NCBI GenBank assembly: GCA_938014215.1
Contig: CALLRW010000039.1
Span: 1 to 64,000, forward strand
DNA from: an uncultured Alistipes sp.
Lineage (GTDB): Bacteria > Bacteroidota > Bacteroidia > Bacteroidales > Rikenellaceae
DNA: 64,000 bases
Direction: 5' to 3'
The translations under genes were made by a program, and so were the position numbers. Below the pieces are notes generated by a model. The model saw nothing but the letters and a program-made list of their open reading frames with translations. It did no database searches and was not told the DNA's origin. This document shows positions 14,894 through 24,900 of this stretch, in pieces; positions within the stretch are counted from its first letter, which is position 1, and each line of letters starts with the position of its first letter.

Positions 14894-16066
14894 ATGAAAC
14901 GAATTCTACTGCTTATGCTTGCCTTGGGCACGGCGTGGGGCGCCGCGGCCCGCACGCAGCGCTGCCTCTATCGGGTGACGCTCCCCGACAGCTGCGCGGC
15001 CTGCCCGGTGGTGATCCGCGACCTGCCCGACTGGGCGCAGAGTGCCACGGTGAGGGTCGACGGACGGACGATTCCCTCCCAGCTGGACCGTGCGCTGGGC
15101 GAACTGGCCTTCGTGGCCGAGGTCCGCGGCGAACGCGACTTCCGGGTGATCTACTCGTCGAAACCCGCCCGGACGCACTTCCCGAGCCGCGTGCATGTAC
15201 AGATGTGGCTCAAACGCGCGGACAAGACGCTGCAGGCCGCCGACACACTCTCCTCGACGAAGGACGACATGTACCACCGGCTGCACCACCACGGCCCGGC
15301 CTTCGAGTCGGAATATGCCGCCTACCGGGTCTACTTCGACAAGAAGCAGACGATCGATACCTATGGTAAAAAGCACCCGCGCCTCGAACTGGCCGAGACG
15401 ATGTGGTATCCGACCGACGAGCAGATGGCCGCCGGATCGGGCTACGACAATCTGCGGGTCTTCGGCTCCGTCGGGGTCGGGACGCTCAAGGGGTGGGACG
15501 CCGCGAAGCGGAAGATGACCCACATCACGGATTTCGCCCGCCGCGAGGCCCGCATCCTGGCGCGGGGACCCGTGCGCACGGTGGTCGAGATGCGTGTCGA
15601 GGGGTGGCGCTACTGCGGCCGCGAGATCGCCATGACGTCGCGCTACATCCTTTATGCGGGCCACGGCGAGGTGCAGGTCGAGAACCGCATCGAGGGTGAT
15701 TTTGCGGGGCTGCTCTTCACCACGGGGGTGATGAAGATGGCCGAACACCGCGTCGAGCGCGGCGAGGACTGGGTGGCCGCCTGGGGGCGCGACTTCCCGG
15801 AGAACGATACGCTCAAGTGGGAGCGTGAGAGCGTGGGGCTGGCCGTGGCGCTGCCCGCCGCGCAGATCGTCTCGCGCGTGGACGACCGGACGAGCTACCT
15901 CTTCCAACTGACGCCCGACGAACGCGGACGGATCGACTATGCGTTCGGCATGTGCTGGCGGCGGAGCGAGTGGCTCGACGGACTGAGCGACGGGGAGTGC
16001 CTCGAGCGGCTGGCCGAGACGGTGCGCCGGGCGCGGATCGAGCCCCGGGTGGAGCGTATCCGGTGA
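14894..16066 (+). CDS. DUF4861 family secreted protein
   Basis: A 390-residue exported protein (signal MKRILLLMLALGTAWGAAAR) that fits DUF4861, a family common in pectin and other polysaccharide loci of Bacteroidetes, with no function I can state. Conserved-looking segments are MYHRLHHHGPAFESEYAAYRVY around residue 130, GYDNLRVFGSVGVGTLKGWD, MTSRYILYAGHGEVQVENRI and FAGLLFTTGVMKM. The His-rich LHHHG and the acidic patches suggest an enzyme or a sugar-binding barrel, but no fold is certain. The start overlaps the tail of the previous gene by the ATGATATG arrangement, so it follows one base after the esterase stop. The upstream ATG at 14,870 would add residues without a signal. Confidence 0.7.
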   Translation: MKRILLLMLALGTAWGAAARTQRCLYRVTLPDSCAACPVVIRDLPDWAQSATVRVDGRTIPSQLDRALGELAFVAEVRGERDFRVIYSSKPARTHFPSRVHVQMWLKRADKTLQAADTLSSTKDDMYHRLHHHGPAFESEYAAYRVYFDKKQTIDTYGKKHPRLELAETMWYPTDEQMAAGSGYDNLRVFGSVGVGTLKGWDAAKRKMTHITDFARREARILARGPVRTVVEMRVEGWRYCGREIAMTSRYILYAGHGEVQVENRIEGDFAGLLFTTGVMKMAEHRVERGEDWVAAWGRDFPENDTLKWERESVGLAVALPAAQIVSRVDDRTSYLFQLTPDERGRIDYAFGMCWRRSEWLDGLSDGECLERLAETVRRARIEPRVERIR

Positions 16067-16137
16067 TTTTCGGGGCGATTTGAGAAAAAGTGCATCGTTT
16101 ACGTCAAAAATTCCCGGTGCGATCGCGGACAGGCGTG

Positions 16138-16145
16138 TAATTTTG
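16138..16145 (+). promoter_or_regulatory. Possible promoter of the GH28 gene, -7 box
   Basis: TAATTTTG fits TAnnTTTG in the 137-base gap before the polygalacturonase gene. There is no clear -33 element. The leader after it contains GTGAACTTCAAA, an echo of the gene's own start ATGAACTTCAAA. Confidence 0.4.
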
Positions 16146-16203
16146 TGTTGCTGAAAAGGACCAACCTTGTGAACTTCAAATACACCGAAAAACAACCTGT
16201 CTT

Positions 16204-17886
16204 ATGAACTTCAAAGATGTAACGATCCGTGCCGCCGCGCTGGCACTGTTGACGACGTGGGGATGCGGCACGCAGCCGGCCTCGTCGGAGGGTGCCGCGG
16301 AGAGCGCGCCGTTCGAGATGCCGGCGGTCGTGCGTCCGGCGATTCCCGAGCGCACGGTCAGTGTCGAGGATTACGGCGGCGTGGGCGACGGCCATGCGCT
16401 CAACACGACGGCCTTTGCCGCGGCGATCGATTCGCTTGCGGCGGCGGGAGGCGGCCGGCTCGTGGTCCCCGAAGGGGTCTGGTACACGGGCCCCATCGTC
16501 CTGAAGGACAACATCGAACTGCATCTGATGCGCAATGCCCTGATCATCTTTGACAACAATCCGGCACACTATCCGCTCGTCGAGACCACCTTCGAGGGGC
16601 TCAACACGCTGCGGTGCCAGTCGCCGCTGTCGGCCCGCGGGGCGAAGAACGTCGCCATCACGGGTCACGGCGTGATCGACGGCAACGGCGATGCCTGGCG
16701 GGCGGTCAAGCGCGACAAGCTCACCGACCGCGAGTGGGCCGCCAAGGTGAAGAGCGGCGGCGTGCTGTCGGACGACGGCAAGACGTGGTACCCCTCCGAG
16801 AGCTACAAGTTCGGCGCCACGTCGGGGGCCGATCAGAATGTCTCGACGTGGGCCACCACGCGCGAGGATTTCGAACGGATGCACGACTTCCTGCGTCCGG
16901 TGATGGTCTCGCTGCACCACTGCGAGAATGTGCTGCTCGAGGACGTCACGTTCCAGAATTCGCCCTGCTGGAACATCCATCCGGCGATGTGCACCAACCT
17001 GACGGTCAATAACATCACGGTCCGCTGTCCGGACTACGCGCAGAACAGCGACGGCATCGATATCGAGTCGTGCCGCAACGTCGTGGTGCGGGATTCGCGC
17101 TTTGACGTGGGCGACGACGGCATCTGCATCAAGAGCGGCAAGGACGAGGCGGGGCGCCGGCGCGGCATCCCGTGCGAGAACGTCCTCGTCGAGAACTGCA
17201 TCGTCTTCCACGGTCACGGCGGTTTTGTCGTGGGCAGCGAAATGTCGGGCGGCGTGCGCAACGTGCTGGTATCCAACTGTGTCTTCTCGGGTACGGACGT
17301 CGGTCTGCGCTTCAAGTCGACGCGCGGCCGCGGCGGGGTGGTCGAGAACATCTGGATCGAGGACATCACGATGAACAATATCCTGCAGGAGCCGCTGCTC
17401 TTCGACCTCTTCTACGGCGGCAAGTCGGCCTCGGAGGCCTTTGCCGAGGGGGGGGCGGGCGAAGCGACGGATCTCGAGCCGAAGCCCGTCGACGAGACGA
17501 CCCCTGCCTTCCGCAACATCCACATCCGCAATGTCTGGTGCCGCGGTGCGCGGCGCGCGATGTACTTCAACGGCCTGCCGGAGATGAACGTCGAGCACGT
17601 CAGCGTCGAGAATACGCACATCTACGCCGCCACGGGTGCGCAGATCAACGAGTCGTCGGACGTCGTGCTGCGCAACGTGCAGATCGTCCCCGAGAGCGGT
17701 CCGGCGCTGATACTCAACAACGTGAAGAACCTCCGGACCGAGGGTTTCGCCTGTCCCGAGGGGATGCCCGAGGCGCTGCGGGTGACGGGCAGCCGGACAC
17801 GCGGCGTCGAGATCCGTTCGGCTCAGATCACGGCGGCAAACGCCCGGCTTTCGGAACGCTCGGCCGACCACGTAACCATTCAATGA
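16204..17886 (+). CDS. GH28 polygalacturonase lipoprotein
   Basis: A 560-residue lipoprotein (Cys21 in TTWGC) and member of glycoside hydrolase family 28, which hydrolyses alpha-1,4 galacturonic acid bonds in pectin. The right-handed beta-helix begins near residue 50 (VEDYGGVGDG, GGGRLVVPEGVW). Catalytic motifs are NSDGIDI (Asp283), VGDDGICIKSG (Asp304, Asp305), HGHGGFVVGSEMSGG and LRFKSTRGRGG, the four usual GH28 blocks. The protein is probably held on the cell surface or in the periplasm. It stands between the DUF4861 and pectate lyase genes on the same strand. Whether it acts endo or exo cannot be read from sequence; the FKSTRGRGG form is common in exo-acting Bacteroidetes enzymes. Confidence 0.93.
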   Translation: MNFKDVTIRAAALALLTTWGCGTQPASSEGAAESAPFEMPAVVRPAIPERTVSVEDYGGVGDGHALNTTAFAAAIDSLAAAGGGRLVVPEGVWYTGPIVLKDNIELHLMRNALIIFDNNPAHYPLVETTFEGLNTLRCQSPLSARGAKNVAITGHGVIDGNGDAWRAVKRDKLTDREWAAKVKSGGVLSDDGKTWYPSESYKFGATSGADQNVSTWATTREDFERMHDFLRPVMVSLHHCENVLLEDVTFQNSPCWNIHPAMCTNLTVNNITVRCPDYAQNSDGIDIESCRNVVVRDSRFDVGDDGICIKSGKDEAGRRRGIPCENVLVENCIVFHGHGGFVVGSEMSGGVRNVLVSNCVFSGTDVGLRFKSTRGRGGVVENIWIEDITMNNILQEPLLFDLFYGGKSASEAFAEGGAGEATDLEPKPVDETTPAFRNIHIRNVWCRGARRAMYFNGLPEMNVEHVSVENTHIYAATGAQINESSDVVLRNVQIVPESGPALILNNVKNLRTEGFACPEGMPEALRVTGSRTRGVEIRSAQITAANARLSERSADHVTIQ

Positions 17887-17911
17887 AAACCATAAACCAC
17901 TGAAATCCACG

Positions 17912-19798
17912 ATGAATCGTTTCTTATCCTATTTGGGACTGAGTGTCCTGTTTTGCGTGGGGGCGTGCAGCAGCAATTCGGCCGAGGAGACCCTCGACGA
18001 CGTGCGCACGCTGCCGGTACCGGAGGTGAGTGTGACGGTCGACGATCTGAAGGCCAACGTGCGGTGGAGTATCTCCGAGCAGGTCACCAACGTACGCTTC
18101 ACCTATGAATTCTACGAGGGCGAGTCGGCCTCGCCGCAGCAGAGCGCCACGACGCGTTACAGTTCGCACGATTTCGATCTGGAGGAGGGTGTCGACTACC
18201 GGGTGCGGGTCCGTGCGACGGCCCCCGTCGGGACGACCGCATGGCGCGATTCGGAGTTTTCGGACTTCGTCTCGTTCACGAGCGAGGATACGGAGACAGA
18301 TCCGGACGATCCGGACGACCCGAATCCGGGTGACGGATCGATGTTCGGCCTGCCGCTGGCCAACGAGAACGACGGTGTGGTGCGTGCCTTCCCGGGTGCC
18401 GAGGGGGGCGGCATGTATACCACGGGCGGACGCGGCGGCAAGGTCTACCACGTGACCAAACTGACGGACGACGGTTCGGTCGGCACGCTGCGCCATGCCA
18501 TCAGCCAGTCGGGGGCCCGTACGGTGGTCTTCGACGTCTGCGGCACGATCCGCCTGACGAAGACCCTCGAGATCAAGCACGGCGACCTGACCATCGCCGG
18601 ACAGACGGCTCCGGGCGACGGCATCTGCCTGCGCGACTACTCCGTGCAGGTGAAGGCCAGCAACGTCATCATCCGCTACCTGCGCTTCCGCATGGGCGAC
18701 GCCGCCAAGGAGGAGGACGATGCCATCTGGGGACGCTACAACGACAATCTGATTCTGGACCACTGCACGATGTCGTGGTCGACGGACGAGTGTGCCTCGT
18801 TCTACGCCAACCGCAACTTCACGATGCAGTGGTGCCTGCTCTCGGAGAGCCTCCGCAACTCGATCCACGGCAAGGGCAAGCACGGTTACGGCGGGCTGTG
18901 GGGCGGCCGCAACGCCTCGTTCCACCACAACCTGCTGGCCGACCACGACAGCCGCAACGCCCGTATCGACCATCCGGGCATCTACGACAGCTATCTCTCG
19001 ACCCACCGCGGCAATGTCGACCTGCGCAACAACGTGATCTACAACTGGGGCGACAACTCGACCTACGGCGGCGAGGACGGCAGCTACAACCTCGTGGGCA
19101 ACTACTACAAGCCGGGTCCGGCCTCGAAACAGCGCAAATATTTCGTCGATGCCTACTGGTACAACTCCTCATCGGAGGTGGGTTCGGCCTATCCGCGCCT
19201 CTACCTCGAAGGCAACTACCACGCCGGCAGCTACGCCTCGGCGCTGAACGCCGACAACTGGAACGGCGGCGTCTCGTACCACGACCAGTCGAAGTACGGC
19301 GAGAACCCCTCGACGAGTGCCGGCCACCTGACGGCTCCGCTGCCGATCTGGGCCGACGATGCGAAGACCTGCTACACGACGACCCATACGGCGGCCGATG
19401 CCTTCGAGAAGGTGCTCTCGCTGGTGGGTGCTTCGCTGAGCCGCGATGCCGTCGACGAGCGTGTTACGTCGGAGGCGCGCTCCGGGGTCTCGACCTGCGT
19501 GGGCAGCAACGGCTCGACCGGCGGCCTGATCGATACGCAGGAGGATGCCGGCGGCTGGCCCGAACTGACGGCGACCGACGAGCAGATCGCCCGTGCGGCC
19601 ACGGATACCGACGGCGACGGCATTCCCGACTACTACGAGGAGCTCTTCGGACTGGACAAGAACGACGCCGCGGACGGCAACCGCAAGACGCTCGATCCGC
19701 AGGGGCTCTATACCAACCTGGAGGTCTATCTCCACTACCTGGTGCGCGACATTACGGAGGCCCAGGTGGCGGGCGGAACCTACAAGGCGCTGAATTGA
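17912..19798 (+). CDS. PL1 pectate lyase lipoprotein with N-terminal Fn3-like domain
   Basis: A 628-residue lipoprotein (Cys19 in VGAC). Residues 35-125 form an Fn3-like domain, followed by an Asp/Pro linker (TDPDDPDDPNPGDG) and a PL1 pectate lyase beta-helix from about residue 150. Family features are AFPGAEGGGMYTTGGRGG, TVVFDVCGTIRL, IRYLRFRMGD, LDHCTMSWSTDE and the region NARIDHPG. The enzyme cuts homogalacturonan by beta-elimination, leaving 4,5-unsaturated ends that suit the GH105 enzyme encoded downstream. The C-terminal 100 residues contain DTDGDGIPDYYEELFGLD, a thrombospondin-type-3 calcium-binding motif. It is probably surface-exposed and calcium-dependent. Confidence 0.92.
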   Translation: MNRFLSYLGLSVLFCVGACSSNSAEETLDDVRTLPVPEVSVTVDDLKANVRWSISEQVTNVRFTYEFYEGESASPQQSATTRYSSHDFDLEEGVDYRVRVRATAPVGTTAWRDSEFSDFVSFTSEDTETDPDDPDDPNPGDGSMFGLPLANENDGVVRAFPGAEGGGMYTTGGRGGKVYHVTKLTDDGSVGTLRHAISQSGARTVVFDVCGTIRLTKTLEIKHGDLTIAGQTAPGDGICLRDYSVQVKASNVIIRYLRFRMGDAAKEEDDAIWGRYNDNLILDHCTMSWSTDECASFYANRNFTMQWCLLSESLRNSIHGKGKHGYGGLWGGRNASFHHNLLADHDSRNARIDHPGIYDSYLSTHRGNVDLRNNVIYNWGDNSTYGGEDGSYNLVGNYYKPGPASKQRKYFVDAYWYNSSSEVGSAYPRLYLEGNYHAGSYASALNADNWNGGVSYHDQSKYGENPSTSAGHLTAPLPIWADDAKTCYTTTHTAADAFEKVLSLVGASLSRDAVDERVTSEARSGVSTCVGSNGSTGGLIDTQEDAGGWPELTATDEQIARAATDTDGDGIPDYYEELFGLDKNDAADGNRKTLDPQGLYTNLEVYLHYLVRDITEAQVAGGTYKALN

Positions 19799-19880
19799 TA
19801 CGGATTACGACCGGACGTGTTCGGGTGCGGACCTCCACCGCACCCGAACTTGTAACCGGCCCCTTGCATGACGATGTGAA

Positions 19881-21503
19881 ATGAAACGACTCTTGATCCT
19901 GTGGGCCGCCTTGTGGACGGTGGCGGCGGCTTCGAGTGCGACGCTCCGCATCCATTTGATCGGCGATTCGACCTGCGCGACGAAGGATCTCGCCGGGGAG
20001 AACCCCGAACGGGGCTGGGGGCAGATGTTCCAGCCGCTGTTCGACGACGGGGTCGTGGTGCGGAACCACGCCCTGAACGGCCGTTCGACCAAATCGTTCC
20101 GCGACGAGGGCCACTGGGCCGAGGTCTGCGAGGAGCTCCGCCCGGGCGACTACCTCTTCATCCAGTTCGGCCACAACGACCAGAAGCTTCACGATTCGAC
20201 CCGCTACGCCTCGCCGGCGCAGTATGCCGAGAACGTGCGCCGCTATATCCGCGAAGCGCGCGAACGGGGCGCACGGCCGGTGGTGCTGACCTCGGTGGTG
20301 CGGCGCCACTTCACCGGGGAGCGGCTCGACGATACGCACGGCGCCTATCTCGACGCCGTACGCCGCGTGGCGGCCGAGGAGCATGTGCCGCTGATCGATG
20401 CCGAACGGCTGACCCGCGCCTGGATCGAGCCGCTGGGCGACGAGGCTTCGCGGGCCTTCTACATGTGGGTCGAGCCGGGCACCTGCCCGCTGTGGCCCGA
20501 CGGACGCCGCGACGATACGCATCTCAACGTCCGCGGAGCCCGCACCGTGGCACGGATGATCGCGGCACAGCTGCCCGAGACGGTTCCGGAGCTGGGCGCG
20601 CATCTGGTCGCTTCGGACTTCACGGTGGCGCGTGACGGTTCGGGCGACTTCTTCACGCTGACGGAGGCTGTGGCCGCCGTTCCGGATTTCTCCCGCGACA
20701 CGACGCGCATCGTGGTCTGCGAAGGGGTCTACCGCGAGAAGATCGCCATCCCGGCCACCAAACGGTTTGTGGCCCTCACGGGACGCGGCGAGGTGCGGAT
20801 GACGTGGAACGACTACGCCTCGAAGAGGAGTGCAACGGGCCATCCGCTCGGCACGTCGGGCTCGGCGACCGTCTATTTCGGCGGCGAGGGGTGGACGGTG
20901 CGCCACATGACCTTCGAGAACAGTGCCGGACGGGTCGGACAGGCCGTTGCGGTGCAGTGTCTGGCCACGTCGCTGCACTTTATCGACTGCCGCTTCATCG
21001 GCAACCAGGATACGCTCTACCTCTACGGCGTGGGCAACCGCGACGGCGAACGGGTCACGGAGAATGCCCGCATCCGTTTCGACGATTGCTATGTCGAGGG
21101 GACGACCGACTTCATCTTCGGTTCGGCGGCGGCGTTGTTCCGCCGGTGCGAGATCCGCTCGAAGGCCGACTCCTACATCACGGCCGCCTCGACCTGCGAG
21201 GGGCAGCGTTGCGGGATGCTCTTCGTCGAGTGCCGCCTGACGGCCGACGAGGGGGTGACGGCCTGCTGGCTGGGGCGTCCGTGGCGCGATTATGCCCGGA
21301 CGCTCTTCGTGAACTGCAAACTTGGGGCGCACATCCGTCCCGAAGGGTGGCACGACTGGGACAAACCCCATGCCCGGCGCACGGTGCACTACGGCGAATA
21401 CGCCTCGACGGGGCCCGGGGCGGCACCGGACCGGCGGGTGAGCTGGTCGCGGCAGCTCTCCGAACGCGAGGCGCGGCGTGCGGTGGCGGAATTCGGGCGC
21501 TGA
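19881..21503 (+). CDS. Bifunctional pectin esterase: CE12 acetylesterase fused to CE8 methylesterase
   Basis: A 540-residue exported protein with two enzymes in one chain. Residues 20-245 are a GDSL/SGNH esterase of CE12 (rhamnogalacturonan/pectin acetylesterase): GDST with Ser30, GHND with Asn99, and DDTHLN for the Asp-His pair. Residues 250-530 are a CE8 pectin methylesterase beta-helix: QAVAVQC, YVEGTTDFIFGSA with Asp410, and LGRPWRDYART. It would remove acetyl and methyl groups so that the lyase and GH28 enzyme can act. The gene follows 82 bases after the lyase gene. The signal peptide (WAALWTVAAASSA) has no lipobox Cys, so the protein is probably periplasmic, unlike the two lipoproteins before it. 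Confidence 0.92.
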   Translation: MKRLLILWAALWTVAAASSATLRIHLIGDSTCATKDLAGENPERGWGQMFQPLFDDGVVVRNHALNGRSTKSFRDEGHWAEVCEELRPGDYLFIQFGHNDQKLHDSTRYASPAQYAENVRRYIREARERGARPVVLTSVVRRHFTGERLDDTHGAYLDAVRRVAAEEHVPLIDAERLTRAWIEPLGDEASRAFYMWVEPGTCPLWPDGRRDDTHLNVRGARTVARMIAAQLPETVPELGAHLVASDFTVARDGSGDFFTLTEAVAAVPDFSRDTTRIVVCEGVYREKIAIPATKRFVALTGRGEVRMTWNDYASKRSATGHPLGTSGSATVYFGGEGWTVRHMTFENSAGRVGQAVAVQCLATSLHFIDCRFIGNQDTLYLYGVGNRDGERVTENARIRFDDCYVEGTTDFIFGSAAALFRRCEIRSKADSYITAASTCEGQRCGMLFVECRLTADEGVTACWLGRPWRDYARTLFVNCKLGAHIRPEGWHDWDKPHARRTVHYGEYASTGPGAAPDRRVSWSRQLSEREARRAVAEFGR

Positions 21504-21529
21504 GAGTTGAAAAAGTCGGATTTTATCCG

Positions 21530-21537
21530 TATATTTG
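21530..21537 (+). promoter_or_regulatory. Probable promoter of the hybrid regulator gene, -7 box
   Basis: TATATTTG fits TAnnTTTG, with a TTGA about 20 bases upstream. If this is the start of the regulator transcript, the leader is roughly 400 bases and contains the tandem repeats. Confidence 0.5.
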
Positions 21538-21647
21538 ATTAGCGCGGCGGGGCAAAACGGCTTCGTCCGGGGAGGAGAGAGGGAAACCTGATTTGCGGAA
21601 CTCGCTGTCAAAAAGAGCAATCGGACGTCTCCTGTTCCTCCGATCGT

Positions 21648-21910
21648 TCCGGCCCGCGATGATCAACCTGGCGGAGAGGGCGAGAGAAGATTGCCGGCCC
21701 GCGGAGATCAATCCGGAGGCGGCGTGAGATGATCGCCTGACCCCGCGAACCAACTGGCGGAGGAGGCGGGCCAACACGACCCTTCGCCGCGAAAAAGGCC
21801 CTGCGGAGGAGGTGAGCCAATACGACCCTCCGCCACGAAAACAACCTTGCGGAGGAGGCGGGCCAACACGACCCTTCACCGCGAAAACAACCTTGCGGAG
21901 GGTGGGGGAG
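21648..21910 (+). repeat. 46-base tandem array in the leader of the regulator gene
   Basis: Three near-identical 46-base units start at 21757, 21803 and 21849, each opening GCGGAGGAGG and containing GCCAACACGACCC. A partial fourth begins at 21895. Upstream, 21648-21756 holds diverged 42-44 base copies. The array fills most of the 436-base gap 21504-21939. No spacers are present, so it is not a CRISPR array. Confidence 0.75.
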
Positions 21911-21939
21911 TGCCCTGCCGGTCCGCTGAACTGCTGACC

Positions 21940-24900
21940 ATGAAACGACTCGTTGCAACGCTGTTGCTGTTAATTGCCTGTGCGGTGCCGACCCTGTATG
22001 CGGCGGCGCCTCCGCAGTGTCTGTTCCGTACCTACTCGACGCTCGACGGCATGACCCATGACCGTATCGCCGACATCTACACCGATTCGCGCGGATTCGT
22101 CTGGATCTGCACGTGGTACGGCGTGAGCCGCTTCGACGGCTACACCTTCAAGAACTTCAGTACGACGCCCGGCGACTTCTCGCCGTTGGCCCACCACCGC
22201 TTCATCTCGGTGAGCGAGGATTCGAACGGCCACCTCTGGTTCACGACCTACAACCTCCACGTCTACCGCCTGAACCGCTATACGGAGCAGTTCGAGGATG
22301 TCGTCTCGCTGCTCGAGGAGATCGATTCGAAACACTACCGCACGCTCTTCTGCCGCCACGACCGCCGCGGCGGTACGTGGGTTGCCATCGCCGGTGTCGG
22401 GGTGATCCGCTTCGAGGATGCCGCCGACCGGACGCCGGTCCGCGTGACGGGATTCCACTCGGTCGAGGAGCTGGGCGGCGACGTCACGGCGATGTACGTC
22501 GACCGTTACGACGGAGCCTGGTTTGCCACCACGGGCGGCCGCCTCAATCAGGTGGCGGCCGCTGACGGCCGGCTGCGTCCGCTCTGCGAATCGGAGACGG
22601 CGGGTATCGATTTTGCGGCCGATTCGGCCGGGGTCTACTGCCTGATGCCGGCCGGGATCGTGCGCTGTGGCTACAACGGCACGGGAATCGAACGCATCGC
22701 CGGCGGCGATGCCCCGCTGACGGCCATCACGGCCGATACGGTCCGCCAGCAGGTCTATGCCGGCAGCCGTTCGGGCGAACTCTACCGCGTGGGGCGCGAG
22801 CGGCTCGAACGGCTCAATCCGCGCGGACACCATCCGCGCCGGATCCGGGCGCTGGCCACCGATTCGCACGGCATCGTCTGGATCACCACCCCCGAGACCG
22901 GTATCACGCGCTACCGCCCCTCGACCGACGACTACAAGCACTTCGAGCAGAAGCCCTACACGGTCTCCTACTACCTCGACACGATCCCGAAGATCGCCGA
23001 GGGGGGCGGTCGGCTGTGGATCAAGATGAACAACTGGGGATTCGGCTACTACGATCGCGTGAACGACTGCATCGAACCCTTTTACAACGATCCCGAGCGC
23101 CCGGACTGTCAGATGACCAACGCCGTTGTGCGTTTCGACGTCCACGACAACGTGCTGTGGCTCTCGACCTACAACGAACGCGGCCTGCGCAAGGCGGTGC
23201 TGCTGCAGCAGCCGGCCGAGGTGCTGACGCTCGACGCCAAGTCGTCGAATCCGCTCTCGGGGGAGATCCGCGCGCTGATGACCGACCGGCGGGGGCGGAT
23301 GTGGGTCGGCACGCGCGACGGCGAGCTGATCGCCTTCGATACGGCCCGCAAACCGGTCTACACGCTGCCCCAGCAGGGGCGCGGCACCGGCATGATCTAT
23401 ACGCTCAAGGAGGACCGTGCGGGCAACATCTGGGTCGGCACCAAGGGCGAGGGGCTCTACCGGCTGACCCCCGAGGGCGAGGATGACTACCGCGTGACCC
23501 ACTTCCGCCACTCCGATGCGGATGCCTACTCGCTGAGCGACGACCAGATCTACTGCGTCGAGGCCGACGGCCGGGGCCGCATCTGGGTGGCGACCTACGG
23601 CGGGGGCATCAACCTGCTGGAGGACCCCGCGGGGCACCGCTTCATCCACGCCGGCAACCAGTTGTCGCACTATCCGATTGACGAGGCCGGGCGGGTCCGC
23701 TGGCTGCTGTGCGACCGTGCGGACCGGATGTTTGCGGCGACGGTCGACGGACTGTTGCTGTTCGATCCGGGCCGGCCGCCGCGCGAGATGCGCTTCCGCC
23801 TGATGCAGAAGATCCCCGGAGACTCCACCTCACTGGGCAACAACGACATCATCCATATGCTGAAGGATTCGAAGGGGCGGATCTGGCTGGCGACCTTCGG
23901 CGGCGGTCTGAACCTCATCACGGGGTATGACGACGAGGGGCTGCCGCGTTTTCAGTGCTACGACCGTTCGTACGGCCTGGCCAGCAACATCTGCATGGCG
24001 CTGACCGAGGACCGCCGGGGCGACATCTGGGTCTCGACCCACAACGCCGTCTCGCGCTTCGACCCGGGCCGCCACCTCTTCTCGAACTACTACGTCTACG
24101 ACGAACACCGCAACGAGATCTTCAGCGAGGCGACGGCCCTGACCTCGCCGCTGGGCGAGGTGCTCTTCGCCGGCGGACGCCAGCTCTACCGCTTCACCCC
24201 GGGGGAGATGCTCTCCGAAAAGATCGACTACCGGCTGCGCTTCACCGGATTCGACGTGCGCAACAAACCGGCGCGGGTCGGACAGGACGCTCCGCTCGAG
24301 GTGGCCGTGCCGGAGGCCCGCCGCGTCGTGCTGCCGTACGATTTCTCCAACTTCCGGGTCGATTTCGCCACGCTCGACTTCGCGATCCAGCACGAGGTCG
24401 GCTACATGTACAAGCTCGAGGGCTACGACAAGGACTGGAACATCTCGGGAACGATCAACCGCGCCTCCTATTCGAACGTCCCGATCGGCGACTACCATTT
24501 CCACGTCAAGGCCTTCGTCGGCAATGCCGATACGGCCGACGAGGGGATCTCGATCGAGGTCGAGGTGCTGCCGCCGCTTTGGCTGACGTGGTGGGCCAAG
24601 ACGCTCTACGTGCTGCTGGCCCTGGCGGTGCTGGTCGTTGCCTACCGCATCGCCAGCTCGGTGCTCCGCATCCGCCGCGAGGCGAGCGTCGAGCAGAACC
24701 TCACCGATCTGAAGCTGCGCTTCTTCACGAACATTTCGCACGAGCTGCGCACCCCGCTGACGCTCATCCTGGGCGGCATCGAGGATGTGCGCAAGCACGA
24801 CAAACTGTCGCCCCGCGGCGAGACGAGCCTCACGCTGGCCCACCGCAACGCCAAACGGATGCTGACGCTCATCAACCAGCTGCTCGACTTCCGCAAGATC

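Noticed and set aside
21648..21910. Possible CRISPR array
   Set aside because: Units are adjacent with no spacers, there are no cas genes, and the same is true of the arrays at 40.9 and 56.9 kb.
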